A stretch of 32,819 bases of DNA from Thermoleophilia bacterium (GCA_017882545.1 JADGPG010000101.1:1-32819); one strand, 5' to 3'; positions 6,945 through 16,045 are shown, counted from the first letter of the stretch. Made by a program: numbers and translations. Notes: generated by a model not told the origin, from the letters alone.

Positions 6945-7961
6945 CTAGTTTGCGCTGCGACCGACCGATTCGTACCAGCGCAGCTGGTCGGCCGAAGGGA
7001 GGTCTTCGAACCGCTCACCGGTAGCCGCGGCGGCTGCCGCCGCCCGCTCCACGCGGCGCCGGAACCGCTGCGCGGTCGCGCGCAGCGCGACCTCCGGATC
7101 GGTCTCGAGCTGGCGTGCCACGGCGACCGCGGCGAACAGTACGTCGCCGAGCTCATCCGGGCTCGGCACCGCCCTCAGCTCGCCGACCTCCTCAACGAGG
7201 GCGGCGATCGCGCTGTCGATGTCGGCCCATGCAAATCCCACGGCCGCCGCCCGCTTCTGGGCCTTGGTCGCGAACGCGAGGGCAGGCAGCCCCGCCGGCA
7301 GGTCGTGGAATATGCCCTGGTCGGAGCGCTCGGCGCGCTTGGAGGCCTCCCACATGTCGAGCACGTGCGCCGCGTTGGCGGCGGCCACCTCGCCGTAGAC
7401 GTGCGGATGGCGGCTGATCAGCTTGTCGGCCTGGCCGGTCGCGACCGTGCCGAGATCCCCGAGGCCGTCCTCCTCGAACAATTGGGACAGGAACACCGAC
7501 TGGAACAACAGGTCCCCGACCTCGTCGAGTTGCTTGGCCGGATCCCCGGAGTCGACGGCGTCGGCGACCTCGAAGGCCTCCTCGATTGTGTACGGCACGA
7601 TCGAGGCCACCGTCTGCTCGCGGTCCCACGGGCAGTCGCGGCGCAGTCGCCGGCCGACCCGCACGAGTCGGGCGACCTGGGCGCCGATCGCACGCTCGCG
7701 CAGCGCGTCCCGCCCCGGAATGACCTGCGCGTCGGGAAAGCGGCGCGCGAGCCCCCACGCCTCGGGGTCACAGGCGGCGATCACGACATCGGCGGCAAGG
7801 GCGCCCGGGTCCCCGAGCGGCACAAGCCGCGGCCCTTCGATCAGCTCGGCGACCTCCGGGGCAACGTCACCGACGGCGACATCGGTCGCCCGCGCAAGCA
7901 CCTCGAGCGCCGCGACGGGCACCGCCGAACGGTCCCCCGGGCCGAGGCCGACGATCCGCAT
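6945..7961 (-). CDS. mazG: Nucleoside triphosphate pyrophosphohydrolase MazG with reduced N-terminal domain (YabN-like)
   Basis: 338 aa. MazG hydrolyses (d)NTPs, including aberrant ones, to NMP and PPi. The first MazG repeat contains 'CPWDREQT', 'YTIEEAFEVADAVDSGD', 'LDEVGDLLFQSVF' and 'ADKLISRHPHVYG', with acidic metal ligands. The second repeat is 'AALVEEVGELRAV..PDELGDVLFAAVAVAR'. The first ~110 residues ('MRIVGLGPGD...') begin like the tetrapyrrole-methylase-like domain of Bacillus YabN but are about half the usual length, so that domain is eroded. The ATG at 7961 overlaps the foldase stop (TGATG), giving translational coupling. The position after mfd mirrors yabN in Bacillus. Confidence 0.92.
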   Translation of the reverse strand: MRIVGLGPGDRSAVPVAALEVLARATDVAVGDVAPEVAELIEGPRLVPLGDPGALAADVVIAACDPEAWGLARRFPDAQVIPGRDALRERAIGAQVARLVRVGRRLRRDCPWDREQTVASIVPYTIEEAFEVADAVDSGDPAKQLDEVGDLLFQSVFLSQLFEEDGLGDLGTVATGQADKLISRHPHVYGEVAAANAAHVLDMWEASKRAERSDQGIFHDLPAGLPALAFATKAQKRAAAVGFAWADIDSAIAALVEEVGELRAVPSPDELGDVLFAAVAVARQLETDPEVALRATAQRFRRRVERAAAAAAATGERFEDLPSADQLRWYESVGRSAN

Positions 7962-8998
7962 CAGCCGCCGGTCGAGGTCCCGGCCGCCGACGCGGCCGGG
8001 ACGAAGCCCGGTGCGAACTTCGTGCGGGCGTTCCAGTAGGCGAGCGTCGTCGCAACCCACTTCTGCCACGCGGCGGTGCGGGCCGCCGACAGCTGTGACG
8101 AGATGATCGCCGGCAGCGCCGCGGCCTCGGCGACGTGGTGCGGCGGGATGACCATGGTCACGTAGATGATGTGCCACCCGAACTGGGACTTCACCGGCTG
8201 GGAGATCTGGCCGACGCGGAGAGTGAACGCCGCGTTGCCGAATGACTTGACGACGTCGGCCTGGCGGATCGCGCCCAGACTGCCGCCGATGTTCTTGCTG
8301 CCGGTGTCGATCGAGTACTTCTTGGCGAGGACGGCGAAGTTGGCCGGGGTCGCCTGCGCCCGAATCGTCTTGGCCTGCGCCTCGCTCTTGACGAGAATGT
8401 GCGACACCCGGCGCGTCTGCGGGACGTTGTAGGTCGTCAGGTGGGCGGCGTAGTAGGCCTTGGCCTGCGCCGGGGTGAAGGTCACGCTGTGCTCAACGCT
8501 CGTCTGCAGCTTCTGCTGCTCGATGCTCGACTGCACCTGATCCCGCGCCTCGGTGGCCGTATAGCCGATGCTCTTCAAGTAGGCCGCGAGCTTTGCCTGC
8601 GACCCACCGAAGCGCTGCGCGGCGAGCGAGTTGAGCTGGGCGGCGATCTCGGCATCGGAGGCCGCGCACGGCCTCCCACACTTGCCGGCCTCGAAGCGCA
8701 CCACTTGCAGCTGGATCAGCGTCTGGAGCGCCTGCTGCTGGGCGGCCTGGTAGCTGGCCGTCCCGGGCGTCGGGAACGTCTGGCCCTGCGACGAGGCCGC
8801 CGCGGCGAGCTGGGACATCCCGGTCGTCAGCTGGTCGGTCGAGATCTGGGAGTCGCCGACCTGGGCCACGACGCCCTTCGGGAGACTGCTCGAACCACCA
8901 CATGCCGACAGCAACCCGGCGGTGACCGCGATCGCCCCGACGAGGGCGATCGTCGTGGCCCGACGACGGGTGATTTGAGAACGATTCGGGGATCCCAA
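7961..8998 (-). CDS. Peptidyl-prolyl cis-trans isomerase, PrsA/SurA-like lipoprotein
   Basis: 345 aa. An N-terminal signal with basic 'RRR', a hydrophobic core and the lipobox 'LSAC' (Cys33) predicts a membrane-anchored lipoprotein. Residues 38-185 form the SurA-N/PrsA-like chaperone helices ('VVAQVGDSQISTDQL'). Residues 195-290 are a parvulin domain: 'RRVSHILVKSEAQAKTI', 'FAVLAKKYSIDTGSKNIGGSLG', 'GNAAFTLRVGQISQPVKSQFGWHIIYV'. It would help fold secreted proteins outside the membrane. The start is TTG at 8998, since no other start precedes the signal. It lies 67 nt after mfd and overlaps mazG by one base. Cys at about residues 105 and 109 ('KCGRPCA') could form a disulphide. Confidence 0.92.
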   Translation of the reverse strand: MGSPNRSQITRRRATTIALVGAIAVTAGLLSACGGSSSLPKGVVAQVGDSQISTDQLTTGMSQLAAAASSQGQTFPTPGTASYQAAQQQALQTLIQLQVVRFEAGKCGRPCAASDAEIAAQLNSLAAQRFGGSQAKLAAYLKSIGYTATEARDQVQSSIEQQKLQTSVEHSVTFTPAQAKAYYAAHLTTYNVPQTRRVSHILVKSEAQAKTIRAQATPANFAVLAKKYSIDTGSKNIGGSLGAIRQADVVKSFGNAAFTLRVGQISQPVKSQFGWHIIYVTMVIPPHHVAEAAALPAIISSQLSAARTAAWQKWVATTLAYWNARTKFAPGFVPAASAAGTSTGG

Positions 8999-9065
8999 GG
9001 CGGGCGGAATCGTAGCACGGGACCCCCGGGAATCACCCAGCGATACGGTTCGCGCCGGACCGTCC

Positions 9066-12000
9066 CTACAGGGCCGGCGCCGTCGCCGCGAGCGCCGTCA
9101 GCAGCTCGTCGGCGACGGCGATCCGCTCCGCAGGCGGCGACGGCGCCGGCACGGACACGCTGCCCTGGGAGGAGTCGTACATGGCCCGGGGATGCGCCTC
9201 GCGCAGGCTGCGCAGCTGGTGGCTGGTGAGACTCACCGGCCCGATGGCGATGCGCCCGCCGCGCACCGCAACCTGGGCCGCGCCGAGATCGCGCATCCGG
9301 ACACGCAGCCGCTGGACCGCAAGCAGCGCCTCGACACCTCCCGGCGCCGGGCCGAAGCGGTCGGCGATCTCGTCGGCGAGTGCGGCGATCGCGTCGGCGT
9401 CCTGCGTCAGCGAGATCCGCCGGTGGAGTTCGATCTTGGCGGCCTCGAACGGTACGTAGTCGGCCGGGATGTACGCCGAAATCGGGATCTCGATGCGGAC
9501 CTCGCGCTCCGGGATCGGCGTGCCCTGGCCGAGGGCAACCGCCTCTTGGAGCATCTCCACGTAGAGCTCGAATCCGATCGCCGCCACGTGGCCAGTCTGC
9601 TCGTCCCCGAGCAGGTTGCCCGCCCCGCGGATCTCCAGGTCACGCATCGCGATGCGCAGCCCGCTGCCGAGCTCGGTGTAGTCGGCCAGAGCGCGCAACC
9701 GCGAGGCGGCGTCGCGGGTGAGCGCCGTCTCGTCCGGGTAGCACAGGTAGGCGTGGGCGGTCACGTTGCTGCGCCCCACCCGTCCGCGGATCTGGTAAAG
9801 CTGGGAGAGGCCGAGCTGGTCGGCGCGCTCGACGATCAGGGTGTTGGCCTGCGGGATGTCGAGGCCGCTCTCGATGATGCTGGTGGCCACCAGCACGTCT
9901 CCGTCGCCGCGGATGAAGGCCATCATCACATCCTCGAGCTGGTGCTCGGGCATCTGCCCGTGGGCGACCATGACGGTGAGTTCCGGGACCAGCGCGCGGA
10001 TCCGGTCGGCGGCATTCTCGATGGTCTCGACCCGGTTGTGCAGAAAGAAGCTCTGGCCCTCGCGTGCGTGCTCGGCGCGCAAGGCCTCCTGGGCTTGGTC
10101 CTCGCGGAACTCGCCGACATGGGTGGCGATCGGCCGGCGACCCGGCGGCGGTGTTTCGATGACGCTGATCTCGCGCAGTCCGGACATCGAGATCTGCAGG
10201 GTTCGCGGGATCGGTGTCGCGCTCATCGCCAACACGTCCACCTTGATCCGCAGCTGGCGCAGGGCTTCCTTCTGCGCGACGCCGAAGCGCTGCTCCTCAT
10301 CCACGATCACCAGGCCCAGGTCCTTGGGCTGGACGTCCATCGACAACAGGCGGTGCGTGCCCACCAGCACGTCGAGCGTGCCCGACCGGAAGCGCTCGAG
10401 GATCGCCCGAGTCTCACCGGCCGACCGGAAGCGGTTGATCATGTCGATCGAGACCGGCAGATCGTCAAAGCGCTCGCGGAAGGTGGTCGCGTGCTGCTGG
10501 GCAAGGATCGTCGTCGGCACCAGCACCAGCACCTGCTTGCCCGCCACGGCCGCCTTGAAGGCCGCGCGCATCGCAATCTCGGTCTTGCCGAACCCGACGT
10601 CGCCGCAGATCAGGCGGTCCATCGGGCGTGGACGCTCCATGTCGTCGTACACCGCGTCGATCGCCCGCTGCTGATCGGGCGTCTCGCGGTACGGAAAACG
10701 ATGTTCGAGCTCGCCGACCCACTCGTCGTTCTCGGGAAAGGCGAACCCCTCGACGCGCTGCCGGGCCTCGTAGAGCTGGATCAGTTCACCGGCCATCTCG
10801 CGCACGGCGGCGCGCGCCCGCGCCTTGATCTTGTCCCACGCCTTGCCGCCCAGCCGGGAGAGCGTCGGCTCGGACCCATCGGCGCCGACATAGCGGGTGA
10901 CCTTCGCGAGCTGGTCGTGGGGCACGAAGACCCGGTCGCTGCCGGCGAAGGCGAGCGCGAGGTAGTCGCGGGTCACGTTGGCGACCGTCCGCGTCTCGAA
11001 CCCGGTCAGCCGACCGATGCCGTGATCCTCATGGACGACGTAGTCGCCCACACGCAGGTCCATGAAGCTCGCCAGGCGCCGACCAACCACCGGGCCCCGT
11101 TCGGGTGCCGACCGGCGTCGGCGCAGGATCGCCGTTTCCGGGATGACCGACAGCCCGAGCGCGTGGGAGATCATGCCCTCGCGCAGCGCCAGCGGCGCGA
11201 ATCCCACGGCGCCAGGTTCGGGGAGCTGGCCGGGCTCGAGGATCACCGGGCTGATCCGCTCAGCCCGAAGCGCGGCCCGCTCCATGTCCCCGCGGCGGAC
11301 GAATGTGACCAGCACTCGGTGGCCGTTGCGCGCCAGGCGGGCGAGCTCGCCCTCGGCTTCAGCTTGGCTACGGGTCGCAAAGCGCGCCTGCACCGCATCG
11401 AAGGCGGCCTCGGACGACGTCGGCGGCGCGAGATCCAACAGCGACGCGGCCGCGAGCTGGTCGACCAGCGGCTCGGAGTCGACCAGCGCCCCGGCTGCCG
11501 CCTCGTCGGCGAATCGCTCGCGCGCCGTGCGAAGGGCGCCCGGGTGCTCGTTGGGCGCCAGGCGCACCAGGCGGGCGGCGGACAGGTGTGGGTCGGCGTA
11601 CGGGCCGATGCGGTCGGCGGGGGCGTCGGGCTCGGCCGAAGGCCAGATGAGCGCCCGCTCCACCGGTTGGATCGTGCGCTGCGTAAACGGTGAAAAGGCA
11701 CGGACGCTTTCGACGACGTCGCCGAAGAATTCGATCCGAATCGGCAGGTCGGCCGTTGACGGGTAGATGTCGATCAGCCCGCCGCGCACGGCGAGCTCGC
11801 CGCGCTCCTCGACCTGGGTCGTACGCTCGTACCCGAGCGACACCAGCCGATCGACCAGCCGGTCGATCGGGGTCGTCTCTCCCGGCGCAACGCGCGTCGG
11901 CTGTGCCCAGATCGCTGCCGGGGCCACCATCTCGGCGAGCGCGGGTGCACCGGCCACGATCACCGTGCCGGGCCGCTCCGCCGATGCAAGCGCCCGCGCG

Positions 12001-12323
12001 CGCTGGCCCACCAGGTGCGGCGCGGCCCCGATCGGCCCGTCGACGGGCACCCCCCGCGACGGGTAGAGCGCCACGGCGGCACGGCCCAGCAGCGCCTCGA
12101 TTTCCAGGGCCAGGTCACGCGCCTCGTCATCTTCGGCGCAGACGGCCAACAGGGCGCGTGAGCCACCACGGGCGAGCGCCGCGAGCACGAAGCTCCAGGC
12201 GGGGCGCGCCACGGCGACACGGCCGGCGGCAGTCCCCTCTGCCAGATGGGATGCCGCCGCACCAAGCTCCGGCACGCCCAGGATGAGCGCGTCAAGGGCC
12301 CCCGGGGCCCGACTACTCGCCAT
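9066..12323 (-). CDS. mfd: Transcription-repair coupling factor Mfd
   Basis: 1085 aa. Mfd dislodges stalled RNA polymerase and recruits UvrA. Domains in order: a UvrB-like N-terminal region ('EERGELAVRGGLIDIYPSTADLPIRIEFFGDVVESVRAF'), the CarD-like RNA polymerase interaction domain ('LRVGDYVVHEDHGIGRLTGFE'), and a superfamily-2 translocase with Walker A 'GDVGFGKT' (about 574-581), 'DEEQRFG' (about 670), 'SATPIPRT', 'ATSIIESGLDIPQANTLIV' and 'QLYQIRGRVGRS'. The C-terminal TRCF domain follows. ATG 12323 is used; ATG 12329 two codons upstream is equally possible. Both lie inside the 3' end of pth, so the genes overlap by about 11-17 bp. Confidence 0.97.
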   Translation of the reverse strand: MASSRAPGALDALILGVPELGAAASHLAEGTAAGRVAVARPAWSFVLAALARGGSRALLAVCAEDDEARDLALEIEALLGRAAVALYPSRGVPVDGPIGAAPHLVGQRARALASAERPGTVIVAGAPALAEMVAPAAIWAQPTRVAPGETTPIDRLVDRLVSLGYERTTQVEERGELAVRGGLIDIYPSTADLPIRIEFFGDVVESVRAFSPFTQRTIQPVERALIWPSAEPDAPADRIGPYADPHLSAARLVRLAPNEHPGALRTARERFADEAAAGALVDSEPLVDQLAAASLLDLAPPTSSEAAFDAVQARFATRSQAEAEGELARLARNGHRVLVTFVRRGDMERAALRAERISPVILEPGQLPEPGAVGFAPLALREGMISHALGLSVIPETAILRRRRSAPERGPVVGRRLASFMDLRVGDYVVHEDHGIGRLTGFETRTVANVTRDYLALAFAGSDRVFVPHDQLAKVTRYVGADGSEPTLSRLGGKAWDKIKARARAAVREMAGELIQLYEARQRVEGFAFPENDEWVGELEHRFPYRETPDQQRAIDAVYDDMERPRPMDRLICGDVGFGKTEIAMRAAFKAAVAGKQVLVLVPTTILAQQHATTFRERFDDLPVSIDMINRFRSAGETRAILERFRSGTLDVLVGTHRLLSMDVQPKDLGLVIVDEEQRFGVAQKEALRQLRIKVDVLAMSATPIPRTLQISMSGLREISVIETPPPGRRPIATHVGEFREDQAQEALRAEHAREGQSFFLHNRVETIENAADRIRALVPELTVMVAHGQMPEHQLEDVMMAFIRGDGDVLVATSIIESGLDIPQANTLIVERADQLGLSQLYQIRGRVGRSNVTAHAYLCYPDETALTRDAASRLRALADYTELGSGLRIAMRDLEIRGAGNLLGDEQTGHVAAIGFELYVEMLQEAVALGQGTPIPEREVRIEIPISAYIPADYVPFEAAKIELHRRISLTQDADAIAALADEIADRFGPAPGGVEALLAVQRLRVRMRDLGAAQVAVRGGRIAIGPVSLTSHQLRSLREAHPRAMYDSSQGSVSVPAPSPPAERIAVADELLTALAATAPAL

Positions 12324-12993
12324 TCGCATCCGGTGCGGGCGCGGACTCGGCAATGTCGTCGCCACGCCGCTCGGCGCGCTGTCGGGACCGGGAGCCGGGC
12401 GGCTGGGCGTGGTGGGCGGCGATCGCCGCCTCCATGCCCTCGGCGAGAGCGGTCTCGGCCACCGCGACGGCGCGACCGATCAGCGCCTCGACCTCGTTGC
12501 GCGGCTCCGAAAAGCTCGCCAGCACCCAGGCGGCCTCGTCGCCTCGGAACTCCGGCGGCTGGCGACCGACGCCGACGCGGAGGCGCAGGAACTCGCCCGA
12601 GCCGAGGCCCTGCTCGACCGAGCGGACCCCGTTGTGGCCGCCGGCGCCGCCGCCGCGCTTGCCGCGCACGATGCCGAAGGGGAGATCGATCTCGTCATGG
12701 ACCACCAGGACCTGTCCGGGGCCGAGGCGCAGCGATCCGGCGGCCGGGCCGACCGAGCGGCCGGACTCGTTCATGAAGGTCTCGGGGACCAGCAGACCCA
12801 GCGGTCCCAACGGGCCGCGCGCCTCGCGGTAGGTACCGGCAAAGCGGGTGACCGGGCGCCCGGCATCCAGGCGCCGTGCGAGTTCTTCGAGGACCATCTG
12901 GCCGACGTTGTGCCGGGTGCGCGCGTAGCGCGCGCCCGGGTTGCCCAGGCCGACAACCAGTCCGATTGGGGGCTCAGGTGATGAGGACGCCAT
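12313..12993 (-). CDS. pth: Peptidyl-tRNA hydrolase
   Basis: 226 aa. Pth cleaves peptidyl-tRNA released from stalled ribosomes. Motifs: 'LVVGLGNPGARYARTRHNVGQMVLEELARR' (catalytic His in 'TRHNVG'), 'KPxxFMNxSG' as 'VPETFMNESGRSV', 'VLVVHDEIDLPFGIVRGKRGGGAGGHNGVRSVEQGLGSGEFLRLRVGVGRQP', and 'VLASFS..E'. A 25-30-residue basic/acidic tail after residue 195 is extra. The ATG at 12993 gives a short N-terminus before the beta strand; ATG 13005 is an alternative. It is located between rplY and mfd as in Bacillus (spoVC). Confidence 0.95.
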   Translation of the reverse strand: MASSSPEPPIGLVVGLGNPGARYARTRHNVGQMVLEELARRLDAGRPVTRFAGTYREARGPLGPLGLLVPETFMNESGRSVGPAAGSLRLGPGQVLVVHDEIDLPFGIVRGKRGGGAGGHNGVRSVEQGLGSGEFLRLRVGVGRQPPEFRGDEAAWVLASFSEPRNEVEALIGRAVAVAETALAEGMEAAIAAHHAQPPGSRSRQRAERRGDDIAESAPAPDANGE

Positions 12994-13082
12994 GGCGGTC
13001 GTCATCCAGAGCAGGCCGCGCCGCGCGCTCTTGGCGGCGGGCAGACGGGCACCGGCCGACGTCGGCCGCGCCCCGCTGGCCA

Positions 13083-13532
13083 CTACTCGGATTCAGCCTC
13101 ATCGGCAGTCTCGACCTCGCCGCCGGTGCCCTCATCGAACTCGTCATCGTCGAAGTAGGCCGGACGCTTGCTCGCCACGAAGACCTCCTGCGCGGCCTCG
13201 CGGCGACGCTCGACGTCCCCGCCAGCCACCTCGGCGTCGGTCGCCGGGCGGAAGTCGACGTGCTGGACTTCGCTGCGGATCGGGTCGAGCTGCCAGTCGG
13301 TCAGCACGGTCGGCTGCGCGGCGGCACCGTCGATCTCCAGATCAATGACGCTGCTGCGGCCGTCGGCCGAGAACAGCACCTTGGACAGCTCATGCGCATT
13401 GAGCACCAGCGGCAGGGAGTCCTCGCCGGTCCGGTACAGCACGCCGGGAATCAGGCCCTGCTGACGGAGGCGACGCGACGGGCCGTTGCCGAATTCGCTG
13501 CGGGGTTGGGCTTCTACGGTGTGTCGGGCCAT
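13083..13532 (-). CDS. rplY: 50S ribosomal protein L25/Ctc, short form with acidic tail
   Basis: 149 aa. The N-terminal L25 domain that binds 5S rRNA is clear: 'GNGPSRRLRQQGLIPGVLYRTGEDSLPLVLNAHELSKVL', 'DLEIDGAAAQPTVLTDWQLDPIRSEVQHVDF'. Gram-positive Ctc/TL5 proteins are normally about 190-220 aa, with a second beta-rich TL5 domain. Here that domain is replaced by about 50 residues ending in a strongly acidic stretch ('YFDDDEFDEGTGGEVETADEAESE'). The ATG at 13532 has an AGAGGA element 11 nt upstream; ATG 13544 is an alternative. It follows prs after 91 nt containing a plausible promoter. Confidence 0.92.
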   Translation of the reverse strand: MARHTVEAQPRSEFGNGPSRRLRQQGLIPGVLYRTGEDSLPLVLNAHELSKVLFSADGRSSVIDLEIDGAAAQPTVLTDWQLDPIRSEVQHVDFRPATDAEVAGGDVERRREAAQEVFVASKRPAYFDDDEFDEGTGGEVETADEAESE

Positions 13533-13577
13533 GCGGGTCTGCATCCTCTGAGTAGTCCGGTCCTGGGGCGACCGCGG

Positions 13578-13606
13578 ATCATAGTCGACGCGCACGCGAA
13601 TCGCCA
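13578..13606 (-). promoter_or_regulatory. Putative internal promoter for rplY-pth-mfd
   Basis: Minus strand: TGGCGA at 13606-13601, a 17-nt spacer and TATGAT at 13583-13578, in the prs-rplY gap. The -10 is close to consensus and the -35 is weak. It would give a leader of about 40 nt. Confidence 0.4.
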
Positions 13607-13623
13607 CGGATTTGCGGGGCGGA

Positions 13624-14619
13624 CTAGAACAGCTGGTTTTCGCCCGCGAAGATCTCGCTGACCGACTCGTCGCAGAACACGTTGTGCACCGAATCGGCGA
13701 GCAGGCGCGACACCGACACGACCTTGATGAGGTCGGTCGGGGCATCCGGGGAGAGCGGGACGGTGTCGGTGACGACGATCTCTTCGATCTCCGACGCGCT
13801 CAGGCGCTCGAATGCGGGCGGCGAGAACAGGCCGTGGACGGCTGCCGCGTAAATGCGGCGTGCGCCGGCGGCGCGGATCGTGGCCGCACCGGCGACGAGC
13901 GTTCCGGCGGTGTCGATCATGTCGTCGATCAGGATCGCGTCGCGGCCCTTGACATCACCGACCAACAGCGTGACCTCCGCCGCATTGTGCTCGGGACGCT
14001 GCTTGGTGAGCACGGCCAGGTCGGCGCCGAGCTTCTCGGCGACGTGGTTGGCCAGCTTGGCGCGGCCCGCGTCGGGCGACACCACCACGAGGTTCTGCAT
14101 CTCACCCGCCCGCCAGCGCTCCTCGAAGTGCTCGACCAGCAGCGGGACGGCGGTCATGTGATCGACCGGGATCCGGAAGAAGCCCTGCACCTGGCCCGCG
14201 TGGAGGTCCATCGTCAAGACGCGGTCGACGCCGGCCGCCTGCAGCAGTTCGGCCACGAGTTTGGCGGTGATCGGCTCGCGGGGAGCCGATTTCTTGTCCT
14301 GGCGGGAATACCCGTACCACGGGATCACCGCGTTGATGCGGTGGGCCGAGGCGAGCTTGGCGGCGTCGATCATGATCAGCAGTTCCATGAGCGCTTCGTT
14401 GACCGGCTGGCAGGTCGACTGCACCAGGAAGATGTCCGCACCGCGGATGCTCTCCTCGAAGCGGACGTAGATCTCGCCGTTTGCGAAGGTCTTGAGGGTC
14501 ACCTCGCCGAGGTCGATGCCGAGCTTCTCGGCGATGGACTCGCCCAGGACGCGGCTCGCGCGGCCGGCGAACACCATCAGCCGCTTTGAGTCATCGCGGT
14601 CGATGCTCGTCCTCGTCAT
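13624..14619 (-). CDS. prs: Ribose-phosphate pyrophosphokinase (PRPP synthetase)
   Basis: 331 aa, class I length. Makes PRPP from ribose-5-phosphate and ATP for nucleotide, histidine and tryptophan synthesis. Motifs: 'FANGEIYVRFEESIRGADIFLVQST', 'WYGYSRQDKKSAPREPITAKLVAELL' (ATP-binding), 'RVLTMDLHAGQVQGFF', 'VVVSPDAGRAKLA', and the PRPP loop 'DAILIDDMIDTAGTL'. The ATG overlaps the glmU stop (ATGA), so translation is coupled. The pairing glmU-prs is the common Gram-positive arrangement. Confidence 0.98.
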   Translation of the reverse strand: MTRTSIDRDDSKRLMVFAGRASRVLGESIAEKLGIDLGEVTLKTFANGEIYVRFEESIRGADIFLVQSTCQPVNEALMELLIMIDAAKLASAHRINAVIPWYGYSRQDKKSAPREPITAKLVAELLQAAGVDRVLTMDLHAGQVQGFFRIPVDHMTAVPLLVEHFEERWRAGEMQNLVVVSPDAGRAKLANHVAEKLGADLAVLTKQRPEHNAAEVTLLVGDVKGRDAILIDDMIDTAGTLVAGAATIRAAGARRIYAAAVHGLFSPPAFERLSASEIEEIVVTDTVPLSPDAPTDLIKVVSVSRLLADSVHNVFCDESVSEIFAGENQLF

Positions 14620-16013
14620 GCGTGGTGCCCCCCGGATGTGTCGGATGCCGCGCGCGCCTTTGCGGCGGCCCGCCTGGTGAAGTCGTCGATGTTGCGCTGC
14701 CGCGAACGTGCGATGCCGAGGGCTCCTGCCGGAACCTCCTCGGTAATGATCGAGCCCGCTCCCGTCATGGCATCGTCGCCGATGGTCACCGGCGCCACAA
14801 GGACGCAGTCTGACCCGGTCTTCACGCGTGCTCCCACGGTCGTGCGGTGTTTGCGGAAACCGTCGTAGTTCGCGGTGATGTTGCCAGCGCCAATGTTCGT
14901 GTCCTCGCCGATCTCGGCGTCACCGATGTACGACAGGTGCGGGATCTTCGCCCGCGCACCGATCATGGCGTTCTTGGTCTCGACGAAGGTGCCGAGCTTG
15001 GCGTTTGCCGCCAGGTCGGTGCCGGGGCGCACGTACGCGAACGGTCCGACGCGGGCGCCAGGGCCAATGCGGCTTTCCCGCACAACGGCATTCAGGATCT
15101 GTGCCGCATCGTCGATCGTGCTGTCCTCGATCACGCAGTTTGGGCCGAGGACACATCGGGCGCCGACCGTCGTCGCGCCCTTGAGGTGCACGCCCGGCAG
15201 CAGCACCGTATCCGGTCCCACCCTCACGCCCGCATCGACATAGACGGCGGCGGGGTCCGGCATGCTCACGCCGGCGAGCATCAGATCCGTGCGCAGCCGC
15301 TCCTGGATGATTGCCTCGCAGGCGGCGAGGTCGACGCGGGTATTGACCCCGCGGACCACGTCCGTGTCGGCGCTAACCAGCGTGTCGACGGGCCCGCCGA
15401 GCAACGGCAGCACATCGGGCAGATAGACCTCGCCCTGGGCGTTGTCGGCGCCGACCCGCGCCAACGCGGCCACCAGTGCGGCGCGGTCGAACAGAAAGAT
15501 GCCGGCGTTGATCTCGCCGATCCCGAGCTCGGCGGGGTCGGCGTCGCGGGCCTCGACCACCCGCGCGACCGCACCGTCGGGGCCGCGCACCACGCGTCCG
15601 TAGGAGCCCGCGTCGCCCAAGATGGTCGTGACCATTGTGGCCGCGGGCGCCCGCTCGGCGTGCTGGGCGGCGAGCGCCGTGATCAGGTCGGGCGACAGCA
15701 ACGGCGTGTCGCCGCATAACACCAGCACCGTGTCGCACGCCTCCGGCAACCCGTCGAGGCCGATGCCCGTGGCGTGGCCGGTCCCGTGCTGGTCGGCCTG
15801 GATCCGTGTCGTGACGTCCTCGGGCAGCGCGGCGGCGACCGCCTCGGCCCCGTGCCCCACGACGACGGTCGTGCGTGCGACGTCCACCCCGTCGAGCGAC
15901 GCCAGGACCCATCCGATCATGGGGCGCCCCGCGAGCGGGTGTAGCACCTTGGGAAGCGACGACTTCATGCGCGTTCCCTGCCCCGCGGCCAGCACCACCG
16001 CGCCGAGGATCAC
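14616..16013 (-). CDS. glmU: Bifunctional UDP-GlcNAc pyrophosphorylase / glucosamine-1-phosphate acetyltransferase
   Basis: 465 aa. Makes UDP-GlcNAc for peptidoglycan. The N-terminal nucleotidyltransferase has 'VVLAAGQGTRMKSSLPKVLHPLAGRPM', 'QADQHGTGHATG' and 'VLCGDTPLL'. The C-terminal left-handed beta-helix acetyltransferase has hexapeptide repeats, 'RPGTDLAANAKLGTFVETKNAMIG', 'KIPHLSYIGDAEIGEDTNIGAGNITANYDG' and 'KHRTTVGARVKTGSDCVLVAP'. GTG 16013 is preferred because GAGGGGG lies 9 nt upstream; GTG 16019 and TTG 16022 are in frame but too close to that site. It lies 32 nt downstream of tRNA-Gln and heads the minus-strand run down to 3501. Confidence 0.97.
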   Translation of the reverse strand: MILGAVVLAAGQGTRMKSSLPKVLHPLAGRPMIGWVLASLDGVDVARTTVVVGHGAEAVAAALPEDVTTRIQADQHGTGHATGIGLDGLPEACDTVLVLCGDTPLLSPDLITALAAQHAERAPAATMVTTILGDAGSYGRVVRGPDGAVARVVEARDADPAELGIGEINAGIFLFDRAALVAALARVGADNAQGEVYLPDVLPLLGGPVDTLVSADTDVVRGVNTRVDLAACEAIIQERLRTDLMLAGVSMPDPAAVYVDAGVRVGPDTVLLPGVHLKGATTVGARCVLGPNCVIEDSTIDDAAQILNAVVRESRIGPGARVGPFAYVRPGTDLAANAKLGTFVETKNAMIGARAKIPHLSYIGDAEIGEDTNIGAGNITANYDGFRKHRTTVGARVKTGSDCVLVAPVTIGDDAMTGAGSIITEEVPAGALGIARSRQRNIDDFTRRAAAKARAASDTSGGHHA

Positions 16014-16045
16014 TTGCACCAACCCCCTCGAGTTGTCCGACGTCC

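Noticed and set aside
6069-8039. 656-codon plus-strand frame opposite the histidine kinase and mazG
   Set aside because: Antisense shadow of well-supported minus-strand genes; composition is Arg/Gly/His-rich as expected from reversed codons.
9192-11693. 833-codon open frame on the plus strand opposite mfd
   Set aside because: It is the antisense of a clear Mfd sequence. High GC produces long stop-free antisense frames, and the translation has no recognisable motif.
13053-13068. Perfect 16-bp palindrome CGGCCGACGTCGGCCG between rplY and pth
   Set aside because: It has no loop and no consistent regulator consensus, and GC-rich palindromes of this length arise easily here. It may help end rplY transcripts, but evidence is too thin to call.
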